Source: Dongibacter bovis
GTDB taxonomy: Bacteria > Bacillota > Negativicutes > Selenomonadales > Selenomonadaceae
NCBI GenBank assembly: GCA_902763085.1
Contig: CACWQW010000001.1
Location: 21,998-85,997 of the forward strand
Reading direction: 5' to 3'
DNA: 64,000 bases
The notes under the pieces were generated by a model, which searched no databases, was not told the origin of the DNA, and was given only the letters and a program-made list of their open reading frames with translations. Positions 17,403-26,664 of the stretch are shown here, piece by piece (positions within the stretch are counted from its first letter, which is position 1; each line of letters starts with the position of its first letter). The position numbers were made by a program, and so were the translations under genes.

Positions 17403-17873
17403 ATGGGAAAAGTTCTAGTGCTGCATGGCCCGAACCTCAACCTTCTGGGGACGCGGGAGCCGGAAATCTACGGTTATACGACGCTTGCCGACATCAACCG
17501 CATGATGGCTGCGCGCGCCCAGGAAGCCGGGATCGCCATCGATTTCTTTCAGTCCAATCATGAGGGTGCGCTCGTGGATGCAATCCAGGAGGCGCGCGGA
17601 CGGTACGACTTCATCATCTTCAATGCCGCTGCCTATACGCATTACAGCATCGCGCTGCGCGATGCGATCGCCGCGGTGAAGGTCCCCGTCATCGAGGTGC
17701 ACCTATCAAACATCCACCAGCGCGAGGAGTTCCGCCATACGTCCGTGCTCGCCCCCGTGGCGCTCGGTCAGGTCTGTGGGCTCGGCGTGGATAGCTATCT
17801 CGCGGCGCTCGAAGCCGTCATCCACAAGCTGGCGGCAGAGGAAGAGCAGGATGGGGGGCAGACGGATGCTTGA
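17403..17873 (+). CDS. aroQ: Type II 3-dehydroquinate dehydratase
   Basis: AroQ catalyses the third step of the shikimate pathway. The 156-residue protein shows [18 protein letters not shown] (catalytic Tyr and Arg region), [31 protein letters not shown] and [18 protein letters not shown] with the catalytic His. GGAG at 17391-17394 supports ATG 17403 over the in-frame GTG at 17397. Its end overlaps the peptidase start by 8 bp, and the aroQ-pepP-efp order is common in Bacillota. aroE lies elsewhere in this window. Confidence 0.95.
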   Translation: MGKVLVLHGPNLNLLGTREPEIYGYTTLADINRMMAARAQEAGIAIDFFQSNHEGALVDAIQEARGRYDFIIFNAAAYTHYSIALRDAIAAVKVPVIEVHLSNIHQREEFRHTSVLAPVALGQVCGLGVDSYLAALEAVIHKLAAEEEQDGGQTDA

Positions 17874-18939
17874 AAAGCGCATGGAAGCACTGCGCTCCCT
17901 GCTCAGAAAGCAGGGACTCGACGCGGTCATCGTGACCAAAGAAGTGAACCTGATGTATTTCAGCGGCTTCCGCGGGGATGATACGATGCTCGTGGTGACG
18001 CCTGCGCGTCAATTCCTTATCACGGACAACCGCTACACGGAGCAGGCGCGGCAGCAGGCGCCGCGCTACGAGCTCGTGGAGCAGAAGCACGGCCTCATCG
18101 CGCGGACGGCAGAGCTCCTCGCGGCGCTCGGTGCGAAGCGCATCGGCTTTGAGGGGAAGCACATGACGTATCAGCGGTACCGCGATTTCGCCAGCCGCCT
18201 GCCGGAGTGCACGCTCACAGGAGACCTCGATCTCGATGCCCTGCGCCAGATCAAGGATGCAGGGGAGATCGCGAAGATCCGCAAGGCATGCGAGATCGCC
18301 GATGCGGCGTACGAGGATGTCCTCTCGTTCCTGCGCCCCGGCGTCACGGAGTTCGAGGTGGCGGCGCACATGGAGGGCTATATGCGCGCCCACGGCTCGG
18401 AGGGGCCGTCGTTTGCGACCATCGTCGCCTCCGGCAAGCGCGGGGCGCTGCCGCACGGCACGCCGACGCAGAAGGTCATTGAGGAGGGAGACTTCGTGAC
18501 GATGGACTACGGTGCCATCTACGAGGGATATCATTCCGATATCACGCGCACGCTCTGCGTCGGCAGGGCGTCGGAGCGCCAGCGCGAGACGTACGCGCAT
18601 GTGCTCGAGGCGCAGGAGCTCGCGCTCACGCTGATCAAGCCGGGGGCGTCCGGCAAGGCGGTGGATGCCGCCGTACGGCAGCTCTTCGCCCGCTATGGCC
18701 TCGACGCGTACTTCGGCCACGGACTCGGCCACAGTCTCGGCCTCGAGATCCACGAGGAGCCGCGCCTCTCGCCGCACAGCACGTGCGAACATCTCGTGCC
18801 GGGCATGCTCATCACGGACGAGCCGGGCGTCTACTTCGCTGACTGGGGCGGCCTCCGCATCGAGGATACGGTCCTCGTGACAGAGCAGGGATCGGAAGCG
18901 TTGACGAAGGCGACGAAGAAACTCATTGAAATTATCTGA
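17866..18939 (+). CDS. pepP: M24 aminopeptidase, Xaa-Pro type
   Basis: The 357-residue protein has an N-terminal creatinase/prolidase-like domain (about 1-130) and a C-terminal pita-bread M24 domain. Metal-binding residues are visible in [17 protein letters not shown] (two Asp), [14 protein letters not shown] (His), TDEPGVYF (Glu) and [11 protein letters not shown] (Glu). It should remove N-terminal residues before proline. The position immediately before efp is conserved, which fits a role near polyproline handling, though that link is inference. ATG 17866 follows a G-rich stretch within the aroQ end. Confidence 0.9.
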   Translation: MLEKRMEALRSLLRKQGLDAVIVTKEVNLMYFSGFRGDDTMLVVTPARQFLITDNRYTEQARQQAPRYELVEQKHGLIARTAELLAALGAKRIGFEGKHMTYQRYRDFASRLPECTLTGDLDLDALRQIKDAGEIAKIRKACEIADAAYEDVLSFLRPGVTEFEVAAHMEGYMRAHGSEGPSFATIVASGKRGALPHGTPTQKVIEEGDFVTMDYGAIYEGYHSDITRTLCVGRASERQRETYAHVLEAQELALTLIKPGASGKAVDAAVRQLFARYGLDAYFGHGLGHSLGLEIHEEPRLSPHSTCEHLVPGMLITDEPGVYFADWGGLRIEDTVLVTEQGSEALTKATKKLIEII

Positions 18940-18954
18940 GCTTTTCGGTATAAT
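18926..18954 (+). promoter_or_regulatory. Promoter of efp
   Basis: TTGAAA (18926-18931), 17-bp spacer, TATAAT (18949-18954). It overlaps the end of the peptidase gene, so efp has its own strong promoter. Confidence 0.86.
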
Positions 18955-18993
18955 AGTATCGTTATTTATGCAAATATTGGAGGGCGTAAGTTC

Positions 18994-19551
18994 ATGATTA
19001 ACAGTACAGATTTCCGCACGGGCCTGACGATCGAGATCGACGGCGGTGTTTGGCAGATCGTTGATTTCCAGCATGTGAAGCCGGGCAAGGGCGCGGCCTT
19101 CGTCCGCACGAAGATCAAGAACGTCGAGACGGGCGCTGTCGTCGAGCGCACGTTCAACCCGAACGAGAAGATGCCGGCGGCCCATCTCGAGACGCGTACG
19201 ATGCAGTACCTCTATGAGAACGACGGCATGTACACGTTCATGGATACGGAGACGTACGAGCAGGAAGAGCTCACGAAGGAGACGCTGGGCGACGCGCTGA
19301 ACTTCCTCCTCGAGAACATGGAAGTCACGCTGCAGACGTTCAAGGGCCGCGTCATCGGCATCTCGCTGCCCAATTCCGTGACGCTCAAGGTCACGGAGTG
19401 CGAGCCGAGCGTCAAAGGCAATACGGCGACGGGCGCGACGAAGATGGCGAAGGTCGAGACGGGCTATGAGGTCCGCGTGCCGCTGTTCGTCAACGAGGGC
19501 GATTCCCTCCGCATCGATACGCGCACGGGCAACTACATCGAGCGCGCGTAA
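18994..19551 (+). CDS. efp: Translation elongation factor P
   Basis: EF-P (185 residues) rescues ribosomes stalled at consecutive prolines. The N-terminal KOW-like domain carries the loop KPGKGAAFVRTK, whose tip Lys is the residue modified in some species; two OB domains follow (GISLPNSVTLKV; C-terminal GDSLRIDTRTGNYIER). TTGGAGG precedes the ATG. In spore formers the spoIIIA operon usually follows; here it is absent. Confidence 0.97.
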   Translation: MINSTDFRTGLTIEIDGGVWQIVDFQHVKPGKGAAFVRTKIKNVETGAVVERTFNPNEKMPAAHLETRTMQYLYENDGMYTFMDTETYEQEELTKETLGDALNFLLENMEVTLQTFKGRVIGISLPNSVTLKVTECEPSVKGNTATGATKMAKVETGYEVRVPLFVNEGDSLRIDTRTGNYIERA

Positions 19552-19738
19552 AACGGGCATCAATCGCACATGGCAACTGGGCGGATGGGGAAGCCTTCGG
19601 CGTCAGGGACTCCTGGCAGGCAGCTCATCCGCTTCTTGCGTGGAATTCTTTTGGCGAAAAGCAGGAGAATGTGGCTGGCAGAGAGAATACATAGACGAAA
19701 CAAGTTCGTTCAGTCCATCTGTCTGAGGAGGGGTTCTC

Positions 19739-20146
19739 ATGGAAAAGGAAACGCAGGTCAAGGCAGTCAAGAAAGATAACTCGCTCGGTTCGATCCGCAT
19801 CGCCGATGAGGTCGTCAGCATCATCGCCGGTCTCGCCGCGACGGAAGTCGAGGGCATCGCTGGCATGAGCGGCGGGCTCGTCGGCGGCATCGCGGAGATG
19901 CTCGGCCGCAAGAATTTCGCCAAGGGCGTCAAGGTCGAAGTCGGCGAGAAGGAAGCGGCGGTCGACCTCTACATCATCGTGAAGTACGGCGTGCGCATCC
20001 CCGATGTCGCCCTCGCGGCACAGGAGAACGTCAAGCAGGCCATCGAGACGATGACGGGTCTCTCCGTCGTCGAGGTGAATGTCCATGTGCAGGGCGTCGG
20101 CTTCCCGGAAGAGGCGCCGAAAGAAGAGGAAGTCCGCGTCCGTTGA
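19739..20146 (+). CDS. Asp23/Gls24 family envelope stress response protein
   Basis: A 135-residue Asp23 family protein (GSIRIADEVVSIIAGLAATEVEG, then VDLYIIVKYGVRIPDVA and VVEVNVHVQGVGF). In Staphylococcus, Asp23 lines the inner membrane through the anchor AmaP and reports cell-envelope stress. The next two genes here are amaP and its DUF2273 partner, so the module is complete. GAGGAGG lies before ATG 19739. The 187 bp before it, back to efp, hold no gene and no clear promoter. Confidence 0.93.
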   Translation: MEKETQVKAVKKDNSLGSIRIADEVVSIIAGLAATEVEGIAGMSGGLVGGIAEMLGRKNFAKGVKVEVGEKEAAVDLYIIVKYGVRIPDVALAAQENVKQAIETMTGLSVVEVNVHVQGVGFPEEAPKEEEVRVR

Positions 20147-20159
20147 AAGAGGCGATTCG

Positions 20160-20729
20160 ATGGGAGTAGGGAATCGTATACTGCTCGCGCTCTACACACT
20201 CGTGACGCTCGCGCTCACAGTGCTGCTGGCCGGCGTCCTGCTGCCGCTCCTGCCGGAGCGGGAGTGGGCCAATGAGATCGCCTACCTCACGGGACGGCCG
20301 GAGGCGTATGCTGGACTGCTTGCCTATTTCCTCGTCGGCGTCCATCTCTTCCTCTGCGCGTTTTCCGCGCGCAAAGGGCAGGGCGGGGCGGAGATCTGTC
20401 TCGTGACGGGGACTGCCGGCCGGGTCCATGTGTCGGTGGCGGCCGTCCGCTCCGTCGTCCTGCGAGTGGCAGGTGACGTGCAGGGCGTGCGCGACGCGCA
20501 GGCACAGGTGCTGCATTCCCGCGTGTCCGGCTCTGAGGAGGATCGCCTCCGCGTGCGCGTGCGCCTCACGCTGCGTTCCGGCGTGCCGGTCAAGGAGACG
20601 GCAGACCAGGTCTCGGCGTGCATCCGCCAGGAGCTCGCACAGGTGCTGGGCGTCGAGGATGTCCAGGCAGAGATTTCCGTCGCGGAGATTTCCGATGAGA
20701 GGCTCCCGCAGCGGCCGCGTGTTTCCTGA
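20160..20729 (+). CDS. amaP: Alkaline shock response membrane anchor protein AmaP
   Basis: The 189-residue protein has two N-terminal TM helices (about 8-30 and 52-70) and a cytoplasmic Asp23-like domain with VHVSVAAVRSVVLRVAG, as in staphylococcal AmaP, which tethers Asp23 to the membrane. The start at 20160 follows GAAAGAGGCG; the same frame runs further upstream but only inside asp23. The gap to the DUF2273 gene is 10 bp. Confidence 0.85.
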   Translation: MGVGNRILLALYTLVTLALTVLLAGVLLPLLPEREWANEIAYLTGRPEAYAGLLAYFLVGVHLFLCAFSARKGQGGAEICLVTGTAGRVHVSVAAVRSVVLRVAGDVQGVRDAQAQVLHSRVSGSEEDRLRVRVRLTLRSGVPVKETADQVSACIRQELAQVLGVEDVQAEISVAEISDERLPQRPRVS

Positions 20730-20739
20730 GGTGATTGGC

Positions 20740-20985
20740 ATGAAGGAGAAGCTCTGGCAGGGGCTCGTCTCCCTGTGGACGAATGAGCGGGGCAAATTCG
20801 TGGGTACGGTGCTGGGCGTCCTGTTCGCGGTGTGCGTCCTGGTGTTTGGCTTCTGGAGCACGCTCTTCGTCCTCGTGTGCGGTGGCGTCGGCCTCTTCAT
20901 CGGCCACCGTTTTGACCAGGGGACTTTCCTCGAGGACTTGAGAGACAATCTACCGGAACGCTTTCAGTATTGGCATCGGTTCTAA
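20740..20985 (+). CDS. DUF2273 small membrane protein of the Asp23 module
   Basis: An 81-residue protein with two TM helices (about 20-38 and 40-58) and a charged tail (FDQGTFLEDLRDNLPERF). DUF2273 proteins accompany asp23 and amaP in many Bacillota and probably form part of the same membrane complex; direct function is unknown. TGAGGTG precedes ATG 20740. Confidence 0.85.
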   Translation: MKEKLWQGLVSLWTNERGKFVGTVLGVLFAVCVLVFGFWSTLFVLVCGGVGLFIGHRFDQGTFLEDLRDNLPERFQYWHRF

Positions 20986-21008
20986 AGAAAGAAAAGGTTT
21001 TAGGATAT

Positions 21009-21434
21009 ATGAGTCGGAGACAAGCAAGAGAAATCGCCCTGCAGTCGCTCTATCAGCTGGAGATCAATCGGGCGGAGTCGGCAGAACAGCAAGAGATGTA
21101 TGAGACGCTCGCGCTCGATACGGCCTTTGCGGAGGCAGAGGGGAAGGTGTCCGCGCAGACGAGAGCGTTCTCCAAGGACCTCGTCCAGGGCGTGCAGGCA
21201 CATGCGGATGAGATCGATGCGTTGATCCAGGCGTCATCGCGCGACTGGAAGATTGCACGCATGGCTGCGGTCGACCGCAACATCGCGCGCATCGCCGTCT
21301 ACGAGATGAGATTCGCTGAGCCGGTGCTCACGCCGAACATTGCCATCAACGAGGCAGTGGAGCTCGCCAAGAAGTACGGCTCAGACGATTCGGCGCGCTT
21401 CGTCAATGGCATCTTGGGGGCAATGGTGAAGTGA
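21009..21434 (+). CDS. nusB: Transcription antitermination protein NusB
   Basis: A 141-residue all-helical protein beginning MSRRQAREIALQSLYQLE, with AAVDRNIARIAVYEM and PNIAINEAVELAKKYGSDDSARFVNGILG, the NusB signatures. NusB binds boxA RNA with S10 and supports rRNA antitermination. The start is ATG 21009 with TTTAGGA upstream. Its place after the Asp23 module and before xseA is conserved. Confidence 0.96.
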   Translation: MSRRQAREIALQSLYQLEINRAESAEQQEMYETLALDTAFAEAEGKVSAQTRAFSKDLVQGVQAHADEIDALIQASSRDWKIARMAAVDRNIARIAVYEMRFAEPVLTPNIAINEAVELAKKYGSDDSARFVNGILGAMVK

Positions 21435-21446
21435 CCCGTTGCCGTG

Positions 21447-21524
21447 GAGGTCAGGCCCTTGTGTCTGGCCTCTTATTTACTGTAAGGGCGGGCGCACAAT
21501 GTCCACAAAGTGGACGTTTGTGCG
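21447..21524 (+). terminator. Two consecutive hairpins between nusB and xseA
   Basis: Hairpin 1: GAGGTCAG (21447-21454) with CTGGCCTC (21465-21472), then TTATTT, resembles a terminator. Hairpin 2: CGCACAA plus GTCCAC (21493-21506) pairs with GTGGAC plus TTGTGCG (21510-21524) around an AAA loop, with no T-run. Together they may partially terminate or regulate entry into the xseA operon. Confidence 0.55.
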
Positions 21525-21609
21525 TTGAGTTTACTATGAACGGATGGTAGGAGCCGAGGCGTACCAGCAGAATGCGGCTCCAGAAGAGTCCTGGGAAGGA
21601 GGGACGTCG

Positions 21610-22839
21610 ATGGCCATTCACAGCGTCAGTGAGGTCAATCGTTTCATCAAGGGCCTCCTCGATGCGGAAGGGAGCCTCCAGCGCATCATGATCCGTGGGG
21701 AGCTCTCCAACTTCAAGACATATCGTTCCGGGCATTGTTATTTTACGCTCAAGGATGCCAGCGCGGCCTTGAAATGCGTCATGTTCCGCAGCCGCGCGCA
21801 GTACCTGAGGTTCCTGCCGCAGGACGGGCAGCAGGTTGTGGCGAGCGGCAGCATCTCCGTCTACGAGCGCGATGGCGTCTACCAGCTCTATGTCGACAGC
21901 CTGGCACAGGAGGGGCAGGGCGCGCTTTCCGAGGCGCTGCGCCAGCTCAAAGCGCGCCTGGCGGCGGAGGGGCTTTTCGATGTGTCGCACAAGCAGGCGC
22001 TCCCGCCGTTCCCGAAGCGGATCGGCGTCATCACATCACTCTCCGGCGCCGTCCTGCGCGACATCTATCACGTGGGCAAGCGCCGCGATCCGTCGGTGCA
22101 GCTGGCGCTCCTGCCCGTGCAGGTGCAGGGGCAGGGAGCGGCGGAGGAGATCGCGGCCGCCATCCGCTATTTCAACGCTAAATATCCCGTCGATGTGCTC
22201 ATCGTCGGCAGGGGCGGCGGCTCGCTGGAAGACCTTTGGGCGTTCAACGAGGAGTGCGTCGTCCGCGCGATCTTCGCGTCGCGGATCCCCGTGATCTCTG
22301 CGGTCGGGCACGAGACGGATTTCACGCTGGCCGATGAGGTCAGCGACCTGCGGGCGGCGACGCCGTCGCAGGCGGCGGAACTCGCGATCCCCGACGCAGC
22401 GGAGGTCCTGCAGCGCGTGCGCTCCCTGCGCGCGCGCCTCCTCCAGGCGGCAAGGCACGACATCTCCCTGCGCCGGGAGCAGCTCCGCCATCTGATGCAG
22501 CGTCCGCTCTGGCAGGCGCCGGAGCGTTTGCTCGAAGCCCGCGTGCAGCAGCTCGACGCGCTCTCGGAGCGGTTGAAGCGCGCGGTAGCGGCGCGCGCGG
22601 AGGAGAAGCATCAGGCGCTCGCCTCTGCCATCGACCAGCTTGCCCTGCTCGATCCGGTGCGCGTGCTGCATCGCGGCTATGCCGTCGTGGAGAAAGAGGG
22701 GCGGCCGCTCTCGCGCGTCAGAGAGGCGGCACCGGGCGACACGCTCTTGCTGCGCCTGGCGGACGGGCAGATCCAGGCCGGCGTCGAGAAAATTCTGGGA
22801 GGTGCAGGACATGCCAAGGAAGAAAGAACCAACCTTTGA
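21610..22839 (+). CDS. xseA: Exodeoxyribonuclease VII large subunit
   Basis: The 409-residue protein starts with an OB-fold tRNA-anti-like domain (residues about 5-100, SELSNFKTYRSGHCYFTLKD-like). The catalytic domain has KRIGVITSLSGAVLRDI, VDVLIVGRGGGSLEDLWAFNEE and ISAVGHETDFTLADEVSDLRAATPSQAAE, and a long coiled coil follows. It degrades single-stranded DNA together with XseB. ATG 21610 follows GGAAGGAGG. It overlaps xseB by 29 bp. Confidence 0.96.
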   Translation: MAIHSVSEVNRFIKGLLDAEGSLQRIMIRGELSNFKTYRSGHCYFTLKDASAALKCVMFRSRAQYLRFLPQDGQQVVASGSISVYERDGVYQLYVDSLAQEGQGALSEALRQLKARLAAEGLFDVSHKQALPPFPKRIGVITSLSGAVLRDIYHVGKRRDPSVQLALLPVQVQGQGAAEEIAAAIRYFNAKYPVDVLIVGRGGGSLEDLWAFNEECVVRAIFASRIPVISAVGHETDFTLADEVSDLRAATPSQAAELAIPDAAEVLQRVRSLRARLLQAARHDISLRREQLRHLMQRPLWQAPERLLEARVQQLDALSERLKRAVAARAEEKHQALASAIDQLALLDPVRVLHRGYAVVEKEGRPLSRVREAAPGDTLLLRLADGQIQAGVEKILGGAGHAKEERTNL

Positions 22840-23059
22840 GGAATCCCTCGCGCGGCTGGAAGAGATCGTCGGCGAGATGGAACAGGGCGAGCTGGCCCTG
22901 AACGATCTCGTGATGAAGTATTCGGAGGGCATCACGCTCGCCAATCAATGTTCGCAGTCGCTGCAGAGAGCGGAGAAAGCCATGGACCTTCTCGTGCAGG
23001 ACCGAGATGGCGAAGCTGTGACGACACCGCTGACAATCGAGAAAGAACAGGGGAAATGA
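22811..23059 (+). CDS. xseB: Exodeoxyribonuclease VII small subunit
   Basis: An 82-residue helical-hairpin protein with the family pattern FEESLARLEEIVGEMEQGELALNDLVMKYSEG. Several copies coat the XseA coiled coil. GGGAGGTG precedes ATG 22811 inside the end of xseA; ispA begins 1 bp after its stop. Confidence 0.95.
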   Translation: MPRKKEPTFEESLARLEEIVGEMEQGELALNDLVMKYSEGITLANQCSQSLQRAEKAMDLLVQDRDGEAVTTPLTIEKEQGK

Positions 23060-23060
23060 C

Positions 23061-23939
23061 ATGCTGAAGGAATTGTGGGAAGCGAGGAAGCGTCTCGTGG
23101 AGAGACAGCTGAAACAGGAACTTTGCGATGGGGCGCCGCTCGATCAGACGTTGGAAGAGGCGATGGCGTACAGCCTGCTCGCGGGCGGCAAGCGCCTGCG
23201 CCCAATCCTGCTCATGGCGGCGGCGGATGCCGTCGGTGCGGACGGGACGAAATTCGTGACGACGGGCTGCGCCATCGAGATGATCCATACGTATTCGCTG
23301 ATTCACGATGACCTGCCGGCCATGGATGATGACGATTACCGTCGCGGCAAGCTGACGAACCACAAGGTGTACGGCGCGGGCATGGCGACGCTCGCGGGGG
23401 ATGCGCTCCTCACGTTGGCGTTTGAGGTCATGCTGCGGCAACAGGGCGTCAGCGATGCCGTGCGCCTCTCCGTGGTGCGCGAGATGAGCCAGGCCGCCGG
23501 CATGGACGGCATGGTGGGAGGCCAGGCCATCGACCTCGAATCGGAAGGGAAGTCCATTCCCCTGGAGCGGCTGCGCCAGATGCACCTCGGCAAGACGGGC
23601 GCGCTCTTCAGGGCGGCCATCCGCTCGGGCGCGCTGCTCGCGGGCGCGAAGGAGGAGCAGCTCGCGGCGCTCACGCAGTATGCGGACTCGTTCGGACTCG
23701 CCTTCCAGATCACGGATGACATTCTCGACGTGACGGGCGATGAGGCAGCCATCGGCAAGCCGGTCGGCAGCGATGAGCGCAATCATAAATCCACCTATGT
23801 CACGCTGTTTTCCCTCGAGCGCGCGCAGCAGATGGCGGACGAGGCGGTGGAGCGCGCGGTGGCAGCTCTGGCGACATTCGGCGGCGAGGCGGAGTTCCTG
23901 CGGGAGCTCGTGCGCTTCCTGCGCGATCGGAAACAGTGA
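23061..23939 (+). CDS. ispA: Polyprenyl (geranyl/farnesyl) diphosphate synthase
   Basis: A 292-residue all-helical prenyl transferase condensing IPP with allylic diphosphates. The first aspartate-rich motif is HDDLPAMDDDDYRRG, with two residues between the Asp pairs as in short-chain bacterial FPP synthases; the second is QITDDILD. GGKRLRPILL and the KSTYVTLFSLE C-terminal motif are present. It is coupled to dxs 12 bp downstream, so both supply isoprenoids for quinones and undecaprenyl phosphate. Confidence 0.94.
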   Translation: MLKELWEARKRLVERQLKQELCDGAPLDQTLEEAMAYSLLAGGKRLRPILLMAAADAVGADGTKFVTTGCAIEMIHTYSLIHDDLPAMDDDDYRRGKLTNHKVYGAGMATLAGDALLTLAFEVMLRQQGVSDAVRLSVVREMSQAAGMDGMVGGQAIDLESEGKSIPLERLRQMHLGKTGALFRAAIRSGALLAGAKEEQLAALTQYADSFGLAFQITDDILDVTGDEAAIGKPVGSDERNHKSTYVTLFSLERAQQMADEAVERAVAALATFGGEAEFLRELVRFLRDRKQ

Positions 23940-23951
23940 AGGAAGACCATT

Positions 23952-25838
23952 ATGACGCAGTTATTGGATCAACTGAACGGGCCGGATGACATCAAGAAGA
24001 TGTCCGTGCAGGACCTCGAGGTCCTGGCGGGAGAGCTCCGTTCGTTCATGGTGGAGAACGTCTCGAAGACGGGCGGCCATCTCGCACCGAGCCTCGGGAC
24101 GGTCGAGCTGACGCTCGCGCTCTACCACGTCTTCGATTTTCCCGACGACAAGCTCGTCTGGGATGTCGGCCATCAGGCGTACACGCACAAGATCATCACG
24201 GGGAGGAAGGACCGGTTCGCGACGCTGCGCACGAAGGGCGGCATCACGGGCTTTCCCAACCGTTTCGAGTCCCCCTACGACGCCTTCGGCGTCGGCCATG
24301 CGAGCACGGCGATCTCAGCGGCGCTCGGCATGGCGCTCGCACGCGATCTCGACGGCGGGGACCAGGCGGTCATCGCCGTGCTCGGCGACGGCGCCCTCAC
24401 GGGAGGCGAGGCGTTTGAAGGCCTCAACAATGCCGGTGACCTCGGACGCAACCTCATCGTCATCCTCAACGACAACGGCCGCTCGATCGATGAGAATGTC
24501 GGCGCGATGTCGGAGTACCTCTCGAAGTTGCGCCTCCTGCCGCAGTACAACCGCGCGAAGCGCGATGTCGAGCACCTGCTGAAGAGCATCCCGCACATTG
24601 GCGGCCGCGTCTATCGGACGGCATCCGCCATCAAGGACGGCGTGCGCACGGCCCTCGTCCCGGGCGGTTTGTTCGAGGAAATGGGGTTCCGCTATCTCGG
24701 TCCCCTCGACGGGCACAACCTGCCGTTGCTCATCGAGACGCTGCAGCAGGTCCGCCGCATGCAGGGCCCGATCCTCCTGCACGTGCACACGAAGAAGGGG
24801 AAGGGGTATCTGCCCGCCGAGCGCGCGCCGGAGAAGTTCCATGGCATCGGCCGGTTCGATGTCAAGACGGGGGAGTGCCCCTGCCGAAAGGGTGTGCCGA
24901 CGTATACGGCCGTCTTCAGCCAGGCGCTGCAGCAGCTCGCCGCAGACGATGCGGACATCGTCGCCATCACGGCGGCGATGCCGTCCGGCACGGGGCTCAA
25001 GGCGTTTGGCGAGCGCTACCCTGACCGCTGCTTCGATGTAGGCATTGCCGAGGAGCATGCGGTGACGCTGGCGGCCGGCCTCGCGGCGGCTGGCAAGAAG
25101 CCCGTCGTCGCGCTCTATTCCACGTTCGCGCAGCGCGCCTATGACCAGATCCTGCACGACGTCTGCCTGCAGAAGCTGCCTGTCGTCCTGGCGCTCGATC
25201 GCGCAGGGCTCGTCGGACAGGACGGACCGACGCATCACGGCGTCTTCGATTACAGCTACCTGCGCCCACTGCCGCACATGACGGTGATGGCGCCGAAAGA
25301 TGAGGCGGAACTGCGGGATATGCTCGCTACGGCGCTCTCGCTCCGCGCGCCCGTCGCCCTGCGCTACCCGCGGGGCTGCGGTGTCGGCGCCGCACTGCGG
25401 GAGGAATTCTCCCTCCTGCCCGTCGGCAAGGCGGAGGTCTTGCGCGGCAGCGGCAGCCTCGCCCTGCTCGCTGTCGGCAGCATGGTCCATCCGGCGGAGG
25501 AGACGGCGGATCAGCTTTCGGCGGCAGGGATCGCGGCGCGCGTCGTGAACATGCGCTTCATCAAGCCGCTCGACACGGAGCTCCTTTGTCGCTTGGCGCG
25601 CGAGGAAGGTGTGCGCGCCTTCGTGACGATGGAGGAGAATGTGCTCGCCGGCGGTTTTGGTTCCGCCGTGATCGAGGCGCTTGGGGAGGAAGGCATCTCG
25701 ATGCCGGTCCTCCGTCTCGGCATCGGGGATGATTTCGTGCCGCAGGGGACGCGGGAAGAGCTGCTCGCGCTCTGCGGCCTGACGCCAGAGGCGATGGCGG
25801 AGCGCATCAAGGAGTTTTGGAAAGGATTGGATGGATGA
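23952..25838 (+). CDS. dxs: 1-deoxy-D-xylulose-5-phosphate synthase
   Basis: Dxs makes DXP from pyruvate and glyceraldehyde-3-phosphate with thiamine diphosphate, the entry to the MEP pathway. At 628 residues the length is standard. Visible motifs are GHQAYTHKIITGRK, the ThDP-binding GDGALTGGEAFEGLNNAG, THKKGKGY-like HTKKGKGYLPAE, the catalytic-domain GIAEEHAVTLAAGLA and DRAGLVGQDGPTHHGVFD. AAGGAAG precedes the ATG. The stop overlaps the tlyA start region. Confidence 0.97.
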   Translation: MTQLLDQLNGPDDIKKMSVQDLEVLAGELRSFMVENVSKTGGHLAPSLGTVELTLALYHVFDFPDDKLVWDVGHQAYTHKIITGRKDRFATLRTKGGITGFPNRFESPYDAFGVGHASTAISAALGMALARDLDGGDQAVIAVLGDGALTGGEAFEGLNNAGDLGRNLIVILNDNGRSIDENVGAMSEYLSKLRLLPQYNRAKRDVEHLLKSIPHIGGRVYRTASAIKDGVRTALVPGGLFEEMGFRYLGPLDGHNLPLLIETLQQVRRMQGPILLHVHTKKGKGYLPAERAPEKFHGIGRFDVKTGECPCRKGVPTYTAVFSQALQQLAADDADIVAITAAMPSGTGLKAFGERYPDRCFDVGIAEEHAVTLAAGLAAAGKKPVVALYSTFAQRAYDQILHDVCLQKLPVVLALDRAGLVGQDGPTHHGVFDYSYLRPLPHMTVMAPKDEAELRDMLATALSLRAPVALRYPRGCGVGAALREEFSLLPVGKAEVLRGSGSLALLAVGSMVHPAEETADQLSAAGIAARVVNMRFIKPLDTELLCRLAREEGVRAFVTMEENVLAGGFGSAVIEALGEEGISMPVLRLGIGDDFVPQGTREELLALCGLTPEAMAERIKEFWKGLDG

Positions 25839-26647
25839 TGCCGAAGGTCAGACTCGATGCGCTCCTCGTGGAGCGCGGACTCGCCGGTAGCCGGGAACGT
25901 GCCAAGCGCATGATCATGGCAGGAGAGGTGCTTGTCGATGAGCAGAAGATCGACAAGGCGGGAACGATGGTCAAGCAAGAGGCGGCCGTGCGCCTGCTGG
26001 GGCATGACCTTCCCTATGTGAGCCGCGGCGGGCTCAAGCTCGAGAAAGCCATCCGGGAGTTCGGCGTCCAGCTGCAGGGCAAGACGGCGGCGGACATCGG
26101 CGCCTCGACGGGCGGCTTCACCGACTGCATGCTGCAGAACGGCGCGGCGAAGGTCTACGCGATCGATGTCGGCTACGGTCAGCTCGCCTGGAAGCTCCGC
26201 ACGGACGCACGCGTCGTGAACATGGAACGCACGAACATCCGTTATGTGACGCCGGAGGATCTCGGCACGGCACTCGATTTCGCCTCCATCGACGTGGCGT
26301 TCATCTCCCTCGACAAGGTGCTCCCCGTCGCCTGGCAGTTGCTCTCAGCGGATGGGGAAGTATTGGCGCTCATCAAGCCGCAGTTCGAGGCGGGGCGCGA
26401 GCGCGTGGGGAAGAAGGGCGTCGTGCGCGACCCCGCTGTCCACGAAGACGTCATCCGCAATGTGGTGGCGCTCGCGCGCTCCCTCGGCTTCGTCACGAAA
26501 GCGCTGACGTTCTCTCCCGTCAAGGGACCCGAGGGGAATATCGAGTACTTGATCTGGCTGACGAAGGACGCCGGGGCTCCCGATGGGGTCCCCGATGATG
26601 ATGTGGCAGCCGTCGTGGCCGCCGCCCATGCGGAACTGGATCGCTAG
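25835..26647 (+). CDS. tlyA: TlyA family rRNA 2'-O-methyltransferase / putative hemolysin
   Basis: A protein of about 270 residues with an N-terminal S4 RNA-binding domain (RLDALLVERGLAGSRERAKRMIMAGEVLVDEQ) and an FtsJ-type methyltransferase domain (ADIGASTGGFTDCMLQNGAAKVYAIDVG, LIKPQFEAGRERV). Mycobacterial TlyA methylates 16S and 23S rRNA riboses and sets capreomycin sensitivity. Position between dxs and nadK/argR is typical. Two adjacent ATG codons (25835 and 25838) are possible starts; AAGGA at 25822-25826 favours the first. Confidence 0.92.
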   Translation: MMPKVRLDALLVERGLAGSRERAKRMIMAGEVLVDEQKIDKAGTMVKQEAAVRLLGHDLPYVSRGGLKLEKAIREFGVQLQGKTAADIGASTGGFTDCMLQNGAAKVYAIDVGYGQLAWKLRTDARVVNMERTNIRYVTPEDLGTALDFASIDVAFISLDKVLPVAWQLLSADGEVLALIKPQFEAGRERVGKKGVVRDPAVHEDVIRNVVALARSLGFVTKALTFSPVKGPEGNIEYLIWLTKDAGAPDGVPDDDVAAVVAAAHAELDR

Positions 26648-26664
26648 GAGAGGGGGAGACGTGC

